Positions 23,084 through 34,463 of a stretch of DNA of 64,000 nt are shown in pieces. This stretch comes from Dugong dugon (lineage: Eukaryota; Chordata; Mammalia; Sirenia; Dugongidae): assembly GCA_030035585.1 (NCBI GenBank), contig CM057465.1:34428001-34492000 (forward strand), written 5' to 3'. A model generated the notes under the pieces. That model was not told where the DNA came from, searched no databases, and was given only the letters and a program-made list of their open reading frames with translations. The stretch's first letter is position 1, and the number at the start of each line of letters is the position of its first letter. The translations under genes were made by a program, and so were the position numbers.

Positions 23084-23276
23084 GGAGCCCTGGTGATGCA
23101 ATGGTTAAGCACTCAGCTACTAACCTAAAGGTTAGTGGTTTGAATCTCCCAAGCAGCTCTGGGGGAGAAAGAACTGGTAATCTGCTCCCTTAAAGATAAA
23201 ACCTTATGGGGCAGTTCTCCTCTGTCGCACAGGGTTACTGTGACTTGACGTAGACTCCATGGTACCTAACAACAAC
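23084..23276 (+). mobile_element. AfroSINE, long type, 13 bp target-site duplication
   Basis: gagccctggtgatgcaatgg, ggtaatctgctcccttaaagat and the tail cctaacaacaac. Flanks atgtcagaactaa (23071-23083) and atgttagaactaa (23277-23289) differ at one position. Confidence 0.9.
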
Positions 23277-23424
23277 ATGTTAGAACTAATTTTCAGTTTC
23301 TTTTTCTAAAATTGCTTAAAATTTAGACACTGGTCTTCATTAACTGTTGTTCTGTTGTCTTACCTGCGGCTGTGCATGTTTTACTACTGCACCAATTGGG
23401 CAATGAATGCTCTGCAGTCCTCAG

Positions 23425-23495
23425 AGATGTTAAATAAGTTTAACAGGGTCATCCAGTGGTAGGTTACATAGCCAGAGTTTGAATCTGCTTTCATT
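23425..23495 (-). mobile_element. possible MIR fragment
   Basis: agtttaacagggtcatccagtggtaggttacatagccagagtttgaatctgc resembles the MIR block 'acttgcccaaggtcacacagctagtaag ... ccaggatttgaaccc'. Weak. Confidence 0.4.
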
Positions 23496-23496
23496 T

Positions 23497-23617
23497 TGTT
23501 GTTGTTAGGTGTCGTTGAGTCGATTCTCCAACTCATAGCAACCCTATGTACAACAGAACAAAACACTGCCCAGTTCTGCACCATTCTCACAATCCTTGTT
23601 ATGCTTGAGCCACTGTT
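23497..23617 (-). mobile_element. RTE-clade LINE 3' end fragment
   Basis: gttgttaggtgtcgttgagtcgattctcc, aaccctatgtacaacagaac, then cactgcccagttctgcaccattctcacaatcc and ttatgcttgagcc. It aligns with 21360-21480, confirming one shared 3' end. Confidence 0.8.
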
Positions 23618-25103
23618 TCATTTTAGAACTCAAAATTTTAACAACTACCCTACTAGGGACCATGCATTTCTTTCAGTAAATGTCTTTGTTTTGTGACTTC
23701 CAGGCTCACTTTAAAGTCTCCTCCACTGGCCAGAAGGATCAACTCTTGTCTTATTTTTGTGTCCCAACATGGACTATTCTTCCATTGAAGAAAACTTTTG
23801 ATTAAGTGTTTTAGTTAATATTTTCAATATGTAGCACTCTAGAAAAAAGACCTAGGGTGTCATATATTTTTGCTAGTAGTTGAGAAAAAGACAGGAGAGA
23901 ACGAGTTTACAATATACTGTAAGTGGGGGTGATAGGCAAAGTTCTTTCTTAATGTCTCATCAAAAGCAATTTATAATAAGCAACTTAATACACTATTATT
24001 ACTCAAAAGATGAATAGCATAAAGTGTCTGTTTATACACCACCTGGTGGGTGCCCACAAATACTAATGATTCATCGAACATATTTTGTTAATCACTGCTT
24101 TAAAACTTGAAATGCCTTGGGAATGACACGAATACTTTTATTTTGATTGAACGTTATTCTAATGAGTTATGTAACTGCCTTCTATATTTGCAGTTAGAAT
24201 TATTTTCTGGGGTGTTTACACAAACAGGAAGCCTTTTGTATTGCATGTTTAGTACTGAATTTTGCCTTGACAATATTTGTATTTTTATACTTTTTGCCCA
24301 AGAGTTTTATAGTTTCTTCTGAATGATCCCATATACTTAGTTTCCTCCATTTGATCAGGAATCGTGTTGGTTAAGTTGTCTTAAATTGATTCCTCAGAAA
24401 ATTCCAATAAGCTAAGCATCTTGATGTGAAAAGAGAACTGAGAAAACTTTGCAATAAATAACATTTAAGATACAACAAAATGTTGCCAAGAATGACTGAG
24501 AAGTGATTTCTGTCTATTTGTCCCTATATAGTTGAGATTGAACTAAATCAAGGTCAAGCTGGAATCACTGCCGCTTTAGTTATTTAGACTTCAACATGCC
24601 GATGCCACTGTATAAAGTGTCCTTTCAGGAGGAGACACTTAAGCAATTTTTACACTGTCAAGCAATTTGCAGACACATAGAAGAAAGAGATAACTTGAAA
24701 ATATTTGTAAGATTTAGGTAATCTGTTAAAAACAGTCTTTATGGAGCAAACCATAACTCTACAAATTTGGATTCACCAAAAAATTATATAGGAGAGAAAA
24801 ATACTTTCCTATGTTGAATCTCATCTCTGTTACAGCATTTCAACAATATTTGAGAACATATGCAAGTACAGCCTTTGGGGACTTGAAAAACAAAGTATCA
24901 GTGTACTAACAGGGTTGCATCTAAAATGTGGATCTTGGTCTGTTGAGTGGTTAATATTCCTGTCTTGCTTGTGGAAGTAGAGCCATAAATGACTTTGAAT
25001 TCATCTATTATATTCCCCAGGAATATTCCCTAAATTTCTTCAAGTCATTTTGGAGGAAAATGTCACTGTTTTCCTGCAAAGGAAACACCACCAGCATAAA
25101 GAT
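23618..25103. other. single-copy stretch, nothing recognised
   Basis: AT-rich. Frames under 75 codons (for example 24107-24322) show no domain or signal that I can name. Confidence 0.4.
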
Positions 25104-25106
25104 GGT

Positions 25107-25435
25107 GGTGTTGTTGTTGTGAGCCATCCAGTCAATTCTGACTCATAGCCACCCTGTAGAACAGAGTAGAACTTGCCCCATAGGGTTTCCAAGGAGCGGT
25201 TGATGGATTTGAACTGCCGACCTTTTGGTTAGGAGAGATAAACAAACAAACAAACAAACCCATTGCCATCGAATCGATTCCGACTCATAGTGACCCTATA
25301 GGACAGAGTAGAACTGCCCCCATCGGGGTTTCCAAGGAGTGCCTGGTGGATTCAAACTGCTGACCTTTTTGGTTAGCAACCGTAGCTCTTAACTACTACA
25401 GCACCAGGGTAGCAGAGATAGTACTTATTAAATAT
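25107..25435 (-). mobile_element. AfroSINE interrupted by a second AfroSINE
   Basis: Left part 25107-25230 has the RTE-like tail complement gttgttgttgtgagccatcc and body up to ccttttggtt; the remainder resumes after the nested copy as a degenerate agcagagatagtacttatt, comparable to the agcagtagtagcacttaacc of a sister copy. Confidence 0.75.
25241..25410 (-). mobile_element. AfroSINE, short type, nested in an older AfroSINE
   Basis: (aaac)n tail, cattgccatcgaatcgattccgactcatagtgacc, body and the head complement actactacagcaccagggt. Flanks aggagagata (25231-25240) and agcagagata (25411-25420) differ at one base. Confidence 0.88.
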
Positions 25436-26029
25436 CACGTTCATAAGGTTAAGTAGGTAGCGAGAATGATGGTTCCTCCAATGAGTATTGTTCTTTATCC
25501 GTGTTTGGGAAGAGAAATAAACAAAAATCTTCCAGGCACCTAATAGATATGCTTAAATCCAACATACCCCTCCCTCTTTCCCTGAATGTGAGTTCCAAAT
25601 GTGAGCTCCTATCAGTTTTTGTTTTTTTTACAAGCAATTCCGAAGGAGCAATGCTTTCAAAGGGTGTTACATTTCTAAATAAGGATTAGATAGTTGTGAC
25701 AAACAAAAATGTTTAACATTAATAGATGTAATTAAAATCCCCTATGATCCTCTAAAATACCAAAATTATGTTTTAAAGCCTGTACACTGAACAAAAAAGG
25801 TACTGTGTCTCTGTTAAATTTATAGGGAGGTTCAATACATTTTATATTCTATTCTCATAAAATTTAACATATTTAAAATAAATATGGCAGGTATGACTGC
25901 TATAATAAATATTAGGTTACTAATAATTTTCTTGCCTGAAAGTTTAGAAGAGTGTTAATTTTAGAATGATTTGAATTGCTCACTGGAAATTGCTTTTTAA
26001 AATCGATCATTCCCGTGTATTTGTGCGTA
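25436..26029. other. single-copy stretch, nothing recognised
   Basis: No repeat or coding frame recognised. Confidence 0.35.
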
Positions 26030-26850
26030 TTCATGTTATGGGAATCTCACAACAACCAAGTGAGGATGTTGTAATACAGGTAGTCACCAACTTACAATGG
26101 GGTTCTGTTCTGATGACCCTTAAGGTTCTGATGTAAGTTGAATATCTAATTTTTTTTTTTTTAGTTTTCATTATTGTTGCCTTTTATTATCAGTATTTTA
26201 TAAATCAGATCTTTATTTGTCTCTGAGGGTTGGAAACATTACATATAAACTTGTAGAAATATTTTAATATATACATACATAAAAAAATACACAAATCATA
26301 AAAATTTACTCTGACAATGAAGAAGAGTTGGACAACACTGACAACATTGGCATTTTGTCAATTGCAGTAATAACTCCACTCGTGGAAGGTGCTGGATCAT
26401 CTGGATTAGCCTTGGGAATGGGTGTGGTGTTTCTAGTCAGAAAATTAGTGAGGGTTGTCTGTATGGTCCTTTTCTTTTTTTCTTCATATATTTCTCACTA
26501 CTTCCTGAATCTGCCTATCAACTTTAGCAAGGTGATCAGCGTTTGGGTCCCTGTTTTCAAGCACCTGAAGCTCCTGATTTAGTTTAGAAAAAACTAATCG
26601 TTTCACTGTAAAATTTTGAACAGTAAATCATAAAATTGGACATCTGCAAGTGAACATCTGAGAATGATAACATCAGCAAATTACGTGCTGCAAAACTGTA
26701 TGTAGTACATATTACTGTGATAAAAATGTAGAAAAAATGATGTTTGTAAGTGTAGTTTGTTCTTAGTTGAATACATCATAAGTTGGGAACTACCTGTACT
26801 CCCATTTTACAGCTGAGGAAACTCAGGCTCAGAGAGTAATTTACTTCTAG
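26030..26850 (-). mobile_element. MIR split by a DNA transposon
   Basis: gggaatctcacaacaaccaagtgaggatgttgtaata (26040-26076) and, after the inserted element, ctcccattttacagctgaggaaactcaggctcagagag (26799-26837) are consecutive parts of the MIR minus-strand consensus. A further block at about 27163-27235, ggaccagaattcatatccagg ... gactccaaatcaaggcc, may be its far end. Confidence 0.7.
26077..26796. mobile_element. Tc1/mariner-like (Tigger-type) non-autonomous DNA transposon
   Basis: Inverted ends: left CAGGTAGTCACCAACTTACA, right (complement) CAGGTAGTTCCCAACTTATG, with a TA on both sides (26075-26076 and 26797-26798). Length 720 bp. Terminal CAG, TA duplication and ~20 bp inverted repeats fit the pogo/Tigger group. 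The 84-codon plus-strand frame inside (26328-26582) has no recognised transposase motif; either a deletion derivative or an internal-sequence MITE. Confidence 0.78.
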
Positions 26851-27609
26851 GCACATATGTCTTAATCAGGATACTTTTGACTCCTCCCCCCCCCCCCCCA
26901 AAAAAAAAAGTCCTCTCTATGTAGTATGAGTAAAGAGATATTTATTATAACTCAATCTCATAGACATTGAAGGCTTAGACAAGAATTATACTTTGAGTAT
27001 GTGGTACCTGGCCTTGAAGACTGGGAGCTGGTTTTCTGAAGTCATTTGTTATTAAGGTAAACCATTCACCTGTCACAAACATAGCTGAACTTTAGTAGGG
27101 AAGGTAAGTTGGAGTCACTTTCAAATCAAAGAGTGTGGCTAGGACTGTCATCTCAAAATATAGCTGCCACAGAACAGGACCAGAATTCATATCCAGGTCG
27201 TTTGACTCCAAATCAAGGCCTCCTTTCACTACACATATAATAAAATGTCTATGTGATTGCTCATTCATTTTTCATACTTAGAATAATGGATCCTAGAATT
27301 TTAAGTTGGGATCATACTTTTAACCAAAATATAGGACTTAAATATTTGAAGGCTTCGAGTTTTTAGGTATGAAAGTTTGAATATGGTTTATCTTTTTTTC
27401 CTCTTTCCTTCTTCACATAATAACATTAAATTAAAAAATATTCCTAAGGGTAAACAAAAGTGGCAGGAAGTCATGCTATTTTGCTGTGGTGATTATGGGG
27501 GTAGAACATGTGTGCCACTGAAAGAAGATTGGCAGGATCAAGGGATAATAGTATGTTTATTAACCTCCAAGCAATAGACTCTGATGGAAGCTTCTTATTG
27601 CCAGTCAGC
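26851..27609. other. mostly unassigned, with a C/A homopolymer tract and possible MIR end
   Basis: A run of about 14 C followed by 9-10 A sits near 26886-26909. A MIR-like block at 27163-27235 may belong to the element split at 26077. The rest is unrecognised. Confidence 0.4.
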
Positions 27610-27950
27610 ATAAGCTAGGGTATGCTGTGGTAACAAACAACCCCAAAATGCTGGCAACTTATAAAAACAAAAGATTATTTCTCACTAATGAAATATTTCT
27701 GTTGTGATTTAGCTGCAACTCTATTCCACATTTTCTTCAATTACTCACTAGAGTGATAGGCAGTACAACATGGCTAGTCTTGAGGTACAGAGAAAAGAGA
27801 TGATGAACAAGGTCCTAGTTCTTAAAGCCAGAAGTGGCATACATCACTTCTACCCACATTTCCTTGATCAAATAAGGTCATGTAGCAATAGCTGAGTTGA
27901 ATGGGGTGGGAAGTATAATTTTCCTACAAGGAGTGACCTCAGAGAAGGTT
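27610..27950 (-). mobile_element. diverged LTR-like remnant (ERVL/MaLR type?)
   Basis: ctagggtatgctgtggtaacaaacaaccccaaaatgctgg, acttataaaaacaaaagattatttctcac, gtggcatacatcacttctacccacatttcc and aataaggtcatgtagcaatagc follow the order of a known mammalian LTR family that I cannot name with certainty. Confidence 0.5.
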
Positions 27951-28077
27951 CCATAGAATATGGGTGAACAGAAATCCAATCAACCACAATACCCTTCTAA
28001 CCTCTTTACTTGTTTTCTAGACTTACCAGAGATAAGGGGATCTGCATTTATCTATTTTGTTATGTTAGTCAAAAATC

Positions 28078-28215
28078 ACATATGTATATGTATGTATATA
28101 TATATATATAAAATATACCCACTTACACACACATGCACAAGCACACATATAACAGATAACTTTTATATATTAGTTATTATTATTAGTTATTAGTTATTAT
28201 AACTATATTAGTTAT
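28078..28215. repeat. TA/TG and (TTATTAG)n simple repeats
   Basis: tatgtatatgtatgtatatatatatatata, then CA-rich cacacacatgcacaagcacac, then an imperfect tandem of ttattag units near 28165-28215. Confidence 0.8.
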
Positions 28216-28368
28216 TATTCTAGATATTTCATATATATTATCTTATTTAGACTTTGTAACAACTGTGAGCTGTTGATATACCTGTATAAGATAAGGAATT
28301 TAAGACATAGGGATTAAGTATTGTGTCCAACCAAAGTCACATTGTACAAGTAGGAGGTACTATATGTA
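28216..28368 (-). mobile_element. MIR
   Basis: atattatcttatttagactttgtaacaactgtgagc, ataaggaatttaagacatagggattaag and gtccaaccaaagtcacattgtacaagtaggagg follow the MIR minus-strand order. Confidence 0.65.
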
Positions 28369-28371
28369 CTA

Positions 28372-29116
28372 TATAAGAACATGGGCTCTGGAATAAGCTA
28401 TCTAGGTTTGAATCCAAGCCTTGCCACTTTCTAGCAATGTGACTTTGGGCAGATATGCAACTCTGTGCTTCAGTTTCCCTCCAGCATTATGTTTTAGTCA
28501 TCTAGTGCTGCTATAACAGAAATACCACAAGTGGATGGCTTTAACAAAGAGAAGTTTATTCTCTCTCAGTCCAGTAGGCTACAAGTCCAAATTCAGGGCG
28601 TCAGCTCCAGGAGAAGGCTTTCTTTCTCTGTCAGCTCTGGAGGAAGGTCCTTGTGATGTGTCAGTCTTCCCTTGGTCTGGGAACATCTCAGCACAGGAAC
28701 AGGTCCAAAGGACGCGCTTTGCTCCCGGCACTGCTTTCTTGGTGGTGTGAGGTTCCCATGTGTCTCTGCTCACTTCTTTCTTTTGTATCTCAAAAGACAT
28801 TGGTTTAAGACACTATCTAATCTAGATCTCATCAGTATTAACTGCCGCTAATCCATTTTATTACATCATAGTGATAGAGTTCACAACACGTAAGGAAATC
28901 ACATCAGATTACAAAATGGTACACAGTCATACAATACTGGGAATCATGACCCAGCCAAGTTGACAGATATTTGTTGGGGACACAATTCAATCCATGACAC
29001 ATTAGGTAGATAATAATTATGTCGAGCTTACAGGATTTTTGTAAGATTTAATGCATATGAAGTGTTTACCACATGGCTGGGTGTATAGTAATTTCTCAAT
29101 AAATTAGCTGTTAACT
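28372..29116 (+). mobile_element. MIR split by an LTR
   Basis: Left half 28375-28489 (gaacatgggctctggaataagc ... ccttgccactttctagcaatgtgactttggg) and right half 29005-29116 (gtagataataattatgtcgagc ... taatttctcaataaattagctg) join into one MIR once the 510 bp LTR is removed. Confidence 0.85.
28490..28999 (-). mobile_element. solitary LTR, 510-bp MaLR-like family, copy 4, exact ends
   Basis: Plus strand reads tgttttagtcatctagtgctgctataacag ... gggacacaattcaatccatgaca. A perfect 5 bp duplication catta (28485-28489 and 29000-29004) lies directly outside the TG/CA ends, the class III/MaLR pattern. Confidence 0.92.
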
Positions 29117-29751
29117 ACCATTCAGCCCACATATGTCAATTTTTCCATCCGATAAATCATACTGGTGTCAAGTAGTGAAATAGCAGCAGTGAATTTAGGT
29201 CTGGCTGGGTAGATAGAACAGGGAAATTTGGGAGTACAAGCTACCCATTGTTGCGTCTTAGAAGACAATACTCAAGGCTCTTCCACACAGAGGCATAAAG
29301 TAATAAAAGTAGTATAAGATGCAGTATAACACTTTGGAAACATATGTTGCCATAATGAAATAATAAAGAAGAAGCAGTCAAAACTGCAAATGGAGGATTA
29401 AAACTCAATGTTGACATAAGCATCTGTCAGGATTGTAACAAAGCTCTGTTTAGCCCATTTGTCATGAATGAACTCTCATCTGCAAGGAATTGCCAGTTGT
29501 TAATACATCATTCCACCGAAGTGCTTTGTTTCATAATAAACTAATAGAAGGATGTCTAACCTAATACCTTGCTCAGAAACTTTTTTTTGTTTTTTTTTTT
29601 GAAAGAAGACAACTGAGTGGTTTTATCTGTGGTCAGTCTAGAGACCTCTAGGGATGTCTTGTGTTCCGAAAAGTAATTGCAGTAGCTCACTTTTGTGAAG
29701 ACCTTTCTAGGTACTGGATTCGTCAAGTAGTCATTTAATCTGCCCAAATGT
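29117..29751. other. single-copy stretch, nothing recognised
   Basis: Contains a poly-T run near 29581-29600; no repeat family or coding frame is recognised. Confidence 0.35.
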
Positions 29752-29930
29752 CTATAAAGTAGGTGCTGTTATCACCCTCATTTTACAGACAAAGAAACTG
29801 AGATACAGAGAGTTTACGTAACTTGGCCCACGGTCATGTATCTAACAAGTGGCTGAAATGAGATTCATACCACGATTGTTCTGGCTTCAGAGCCTGCATT
29901 TAGCCACTCTCTAATCGTGCCTGTAAATTA
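29752..29930 (-). mobile_element. MIR
   Basis: gtgctgttatcaccctcattttacagacaaagaaactgagatacagagag, acttggcccacggtcatgtatctaacaagtggc and gcttcagagcctgcatttagccac: nearly complete minus-strand MIR. Confidence 0.85.
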
Positions 29931-30117
29931 TTTTAAATCTTTCAAAAACTCTGAGACAAACATATATTTATAGTTGTTATTGATACATAAATTAATGAAA
30001 GTGTTCTGTTGGGGCTGAAATTATGACAGATTCTCTCAAAATACAGGAATTGAGGCGGAAAGAACCAAACATGAGGTCTTTTGTGGGGCACTATGAGATG
30101 AAGTTAATACTTAAAAC

Positions 30118-30239
30118 CCACCACTACCTGTTGCTGTCAATTCCAACCCATAGCAACCCTATAGGACAGAGTAGAACTGCCCCATAGGGTTTTCAAGGAG
30201 CACCTGGTGGATTTGAACTGCTGATCTTTTGGTTAGCAT
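30118..30239 (-). mobile_element. AfroSINE, 5'-truncated
   Basis: cctgttgctgtcaattccaacc to gctgatcttttggttagc; the tRNA-like head is missing. Flanks acttaaaac (30109-30117) and acctaaaac (30240-30248) show that truncation happened at insertion. Confidence 0.85.
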
Positions 30240-30248
30240 ACCTAAAAC

Positions 30249-31336
30249 AGGGGTTAGGAATTGACACCCACATGGACTGAACTCAGTTTGTAGAGATCTT
30301 TATTTGGACCAAACATGGTTAAAAAAAAAAAACAAAAAAACTTCAAGTCTGGATACCTTTAGTCAAGTTGCGCACTTGCCAACCCATCTCTGTTCCCATC
30401 CTTCCTCCTCACAGTGTGTGGTTCTAAAGAGAAGTTTCCAGATTAGTTTCCTGAAGTCCTTGTTGCTGCTAGTATTTCATTAAAAATCCAGCATTTCTGC
30501 TTTGTCCTATTTCTCACTTACTAGACCTTCTTGAGACAATATAACTTTAAATACTGTATGTAGTATTTGGTCCTTAAGGTTAGGAAGCTGTATTCACTTT
30601 TTCTGTCTATTCTATATATAATATGATTGGCCGGTTATTGTCATGACCAGTTAATCCATTCCAAAATTGTTGGCCCTAGGTTCCACAAAAAGATACCCTA
30701 TAAAAGGATGCTAGAATTGTAACAGTTGAAGTTGGATAACTAATTCTTACCCTCTGTCAAGGAAATGCTCGTGTTGGACCTTGGTCATCACCAAAGTAGT
30801 TTAGTAGAATGTAAGCATAACTTTAAAATTTAGAAACTATTATTAAAATATATAAATTTATAAACACACTAGATGTTTACTGTGGCATGGTTGGGTGACA
30901 TGAGCTTTGATTTTTATGTAAAAGCAGAGAGACTTTGACAGCATTTATTGCTTTTATCACCAAGCATTTTGAACACAGTTGCTCTTGTGTCATCACTCAC
31001 CAGGAGAAGGCAAAACTACAGCTGTTAATATGAAATGTGTGTTTCACTGCCACAAGTTTGCTACATAAAGAAGCTGCTAAAAAATTATTTGATTAAGCTG
31101 TAATATAATAAGAGATATTTTCCCGTGATACCTTATTTAAACTTTGACTTTATTGTAGAAATGTTACTAAATAGCCTTGTAGAAAATGTATTTTCAGGAA
31201 AGATGTTGAGAAATAAATGGTAAAGAATTGTAGTTATAAAGAAACTTTAAACGTCAGTACTCTGGTATGTTCTCATTTGATTGTTCTGACGAGTAACTTT
31301 AGCTGGCAGAGGGATGGCATTTAGGATGGGGTTGAA
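30249..31336. other. single-copy stretch, nothing recognised
   Basis: A-rich run near 30320-30340. No repeat family or coding frame recognised. Confidence 0.4.
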
Positions 31337-31745
31337 AGGCAGTGTGGGATTAAGGGAATAGTCTCTAGACCCATGTTACCTGAGATTGAATCCTGGCTCA
31401 GCCATTTCCTTGCATGTTAGTCTCTGTGCCTCAGTTTCTTCAGCTGTAAGATATACAGCACCTGCTCATATGGTTGTGGTGAAGTCCTGAAAGTGTAACG
31501 TTAAGCACTTGGCTGCTAACCAAGAGGTTGGCAGTTCAAACCCACCCAGAGGCTCCACGGGAGAAAGACCTGCTCCTGTAAAGATTACAGCCTAGAAAAC
31601 TCTATGAGGTAGTTCTACTCTGGCACATGGGGTCGCTATGAGTCAGAATCGATTAATGGCACCCAGCAACAATGTATGGAACATGCTTAGAACAATGCCT
31701 GGCGCTCATGTATTAAGTGCAGTATGATTGTTAGCCTTTATCATT
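31337..31745 (+). mobile_element. MIR split by an AfroSINE
   Basis: Left part cctgagattgaatcctggctcagccatttcc ... gcctcagtttcttcagctgtaag ... ctgctcatatggttgtgg; right part after 31671 ggaacatgcttagaacaatgcctggcgctcatg. Together they give the MIR order. Confidence 0.82.
31500..31671 (+). mobile_element. AfroSINE, long type, head truncated
   Basis: Starts within the head at gttaagcacttggctgctaacc, carries gagaaagacctgctcctgtaaagattacagcc and ends gtcgctatgagtcagaatcg ... cacccagcaaca. No clear duplication. Confidence 0.85.
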
Positions 31746-32079
31746 AACATTATTCTTATTGAGAATATCTTGGATTCTTCAATACCTGAAGAAATGTAAA
31801 TAATACAAGTAATTGTACAATTGAAAATAATTTCTTTCCAAACTTCTCAAACTCAAGAGTCTTTTTGGTGAGAAATCAATCTCTCTGCAGTCCTTGAGAA
31901 GGAGCTTGCATTTAACAAGCCCGCTTATTCATGATGCAGTTTAAGTTTCTTCATATCGTGAAGTCAGGGTTTTGTCTCTGTGGGAGCATTCAGATCCGTC
32001 ACATTCAAGGAAGCCCTACCTGTAGAAGTCCTCTTTACCTGTAGAAGTCCTCTGAATGCTGTAGAAATAAATTGAATCT
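31746..32079. other. single-copy stretch with a short tandem duplication
   Basis: acctgtagaagtcctctt occurs twice head to tail near 32020-32055; otherwise nothing is recognised. Confidence 0.5.
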
Positions 32080-32089
32080 TCTCTAGTTT

Positions 32090-32243
32090 GGAGCCCTGGT
32101 GACGCAATGGTTAAGAGCTCAGGCTGCTAACCAAAAAAGGTTGGCCGTTCAAATCCATCAGCAACTCCTTGGAAACCCTGTGGGACAGTTCTACCCTGTC
32201 CTATAGGGTTGCTATGAGTCGGAATGGATTTAACGGCAACGGG
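32090..32243 (+). mobile_element. AfroSINE, short type, 10 bp target-site duplication
   Basis: ggagccctggtgacgcaatgg ... gctatgagtcggaatgg ... cggcaacggg. Perfect repeat tctctagttt at 32080-32089 and 32244-32253. Confidence 0.92.
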
Positions 32244-32253
32244 TCTCTAGTTT

Positions 32254-33807
32254 TTATTTCCCTATCATAATTAGCCTTTCAGATATTAGTATTAGATAGC
32301 AAACATTCTACATTTGTTTTGATAATGAATGAATGAAGAATTAATGTAAAGGTTTCTACTCCACACACATTTTGGGGCACTGTTACATTGGTTGTCCCAC
32401 ACTGGCACAGAGAGTTGGTGTCATCACAAAGAACTGAAAGAAGACTAAAAAATAGTTAGCCGTTATAAAAATTTTGCAGATGTTCACTGTTTTACTTGGT
32501 ACACACTGCCTAAAGTTTGCAAAAAGCTTATTACTGCTGTCTGCACCTGGATTCAGTTATCTCATTTTCTTCCCAGATTTTGGGTTTGGGGTGTTAAGAT
32601 AATGAAAAGAGAGTACAGTTAGCTCTACTCCCTGAGGATTGTCAATAGCCATTACACAGTTCTGCAAACTTCCCAGCCTTCTGTATTGCCATATTTGCCC
32701 TTGTGCCACTGCAATGCACCGTAGCTTGCTGTAGTTAGGAACGCTAGATTTGACATTTACTTTGGGTGGGAGGGATCTATGAGTCTGCTTTTCTCTGGGC
32801 CCAGGAGGAAAGAGGTGGTGTGCTGTTAAATAAGATAGAAATAGAGAAGAAGTAGGAGTTTTCTGGCTTGTGTATTCAATGGGGGAAGTAAAACATTTCA
32901 GGCAGAAGTTAATTTGTCTGTGGTTCTTCTACAGAAAAAAATCTGAGAGGTCTGCATGACAGAAAAAAAATAGGAGCTCTATTTTCACCACTTCCTCCAG
33001 AGCCTTGTAGACTCCTTATAGAAACAAGGAGCACATTAAAATTACGCTTATCCTTTGCACTCCCTACCTGCACCCTTTGGGTGGAGGAGGTGAGAAAAGC
33101 CAGGGAAGTCTATGAAAAGAACCACTGTTAAATTAGCTGATATCTTTGCATTGATGCATATTTAAAGTAAATTTAGAATTTTTTTTTCTACTTGCAGTTC
33201 TCTATGATGGATTATGAATAGTTGTTTCAAGGAGATTTTTTGATATCTTAGTGCAGCATGTGTAAGAACATATAAAATACGGAGAGGTCAATATAAACTT
33301 TGAAACTGCAATGTTCCTGGAAAGTAGAAAGTAGAATTTTTTGAGTAGTTACTCTTTGTGCTGCAGTTATTTGCACTTCATTACCTGTGATCTTATTCCT
33401 TAATTGTTTCGGGCCTTGTTTCTTCTTGCATCCAGGAAGACATTTAGAATAAACCTTGTTAGTGTCCCATGGGGCAAGTAACATGCTTTTGACTTCTTTT
33501 TTACTCCTCGTAACACATAGCAGTACTGGGAACTTAGTAGATATTCAGTAAATGCTTGTTAATTAATCAGTTACACTTTCCTGCTTTTCTATAGGAGAGT
33601 AGGGATAACTGTTACGCTAGATTTAATCCCCTAAAATGATCATTTCCTAAAGTCCCTCATGGTGAATGGGGCATCTGTGTGCATCTGTTGTTTGAGGATA
33701 AGCCTTTTCCTGTGATTACTAGTCTTTTCTAATTTAGAAAGGAATGTATTGGACTGTATTCTTTTCTTATGGTTACGCAGTCGCTTGCCTCCTTAGGGGC
33801 AGTCTAC
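32254..33807. other. single-copy stretch; possible L2/MIR end near 33520-33565
   Basis: cagtactgggaacttagtagatattcagtaaatgcttg resembles an L2 3' end. No other repeat or coding frame is recognised. Confidence 0.4.
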
Positions 33808-34106
33808 ATCAGTGGTTGAGAACATAGACTAATCCTGCTTCTGCCAAAAGTTGTGTGATTTTGGCGGTCCTAACAATGTCTGGAGCCCTTCTGGTGTAAG
33901 TGGTTAAGAGCTTAGCTGCTAACCAAAAGTTCAGCAGTTTGAATCCACCAGCTGCTCCTTGGAAACCCAATGGGGATTTGTTTGTTTTCTGTTTTTTTTT
34001 TTTTTTTTCTTTTAACACTAATATGGCCTTACCATGTACCAGGCTCTATTCTAAGCTACTTACATACATCTACATAACTCTCCCAATAACAAGTAGACAC
34101 TATTAA
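33808..34106. mobile_element. MIR-like fragments flanking a truncated AfroSINE
   Basis: gtggttgagaacatagactaatcc ... ttctgccaaaagttgtgtgattttgg (33810-33868) resembles a sense MIR head; accatgtaccaggctctattctaagctacttacatacatc (34030-34070) resembles an antisense MIR. Orientation differs, so these are two pieces. Confidence 0.45.
33882..34010 (+). mobile_element. AfroSINE head with a long T-rich end
   Basis: ggagcccttctggtgtaagtgg to ctccttggaaacccaatgggg, then T-rich sequence including an 18 T run instead of the usual body. The 3' half is absent. Confidence 0.75.
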
Positions 34107-34281
34107 CCAAAAAAAAAAACCAAAAAACCCAAAGCCATTGCAGTCGAATCAATTCTGACTCACAGTAACCCTAAAGGACAGAGTAGAATTGCCATATAGG
34201 GTTTCCAAGGAGTGTCTGGTAGATTCCAGCTGCCAACCTTTTGGTTAGCATGGAGCTCTTAGCTACTGTGCCACTAGGACT
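34107..34281 (-). mobile_element. AfroSINE, short type
   Basis: A-rich tail, agccattgcagtcgaatcaattctg, ... gctactgtgccactagg. Direct repeat ctattaa at 34100-34106 and 34282-34288. Confidence 0.88.
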
Positions 34282-34463
34282 CTATTAAGGGCCTTTTAAA
34301 AGTTCTTTACTTTCATGAACTATAGAAACATTTGGCATTGGCAAGCTGTCTGAAAATACAACTGCTTATTTTATTAGACTAGTTGAAGCCTTTTTTCACT
34401 GAGTGTCTTTTCCGTAACCTTGAACTCCTTTCCTCATCATAAGCCTTCTGTCTTGGAGATTTT

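Noticed and set aside
26328-26582. 84-codon frame inside the DNA transposon as transposase
   Set aside because: No DDE/D residues, helix-turn-helix or other transposase motif is visible; hydrophobic low-complexity stretches dominate.
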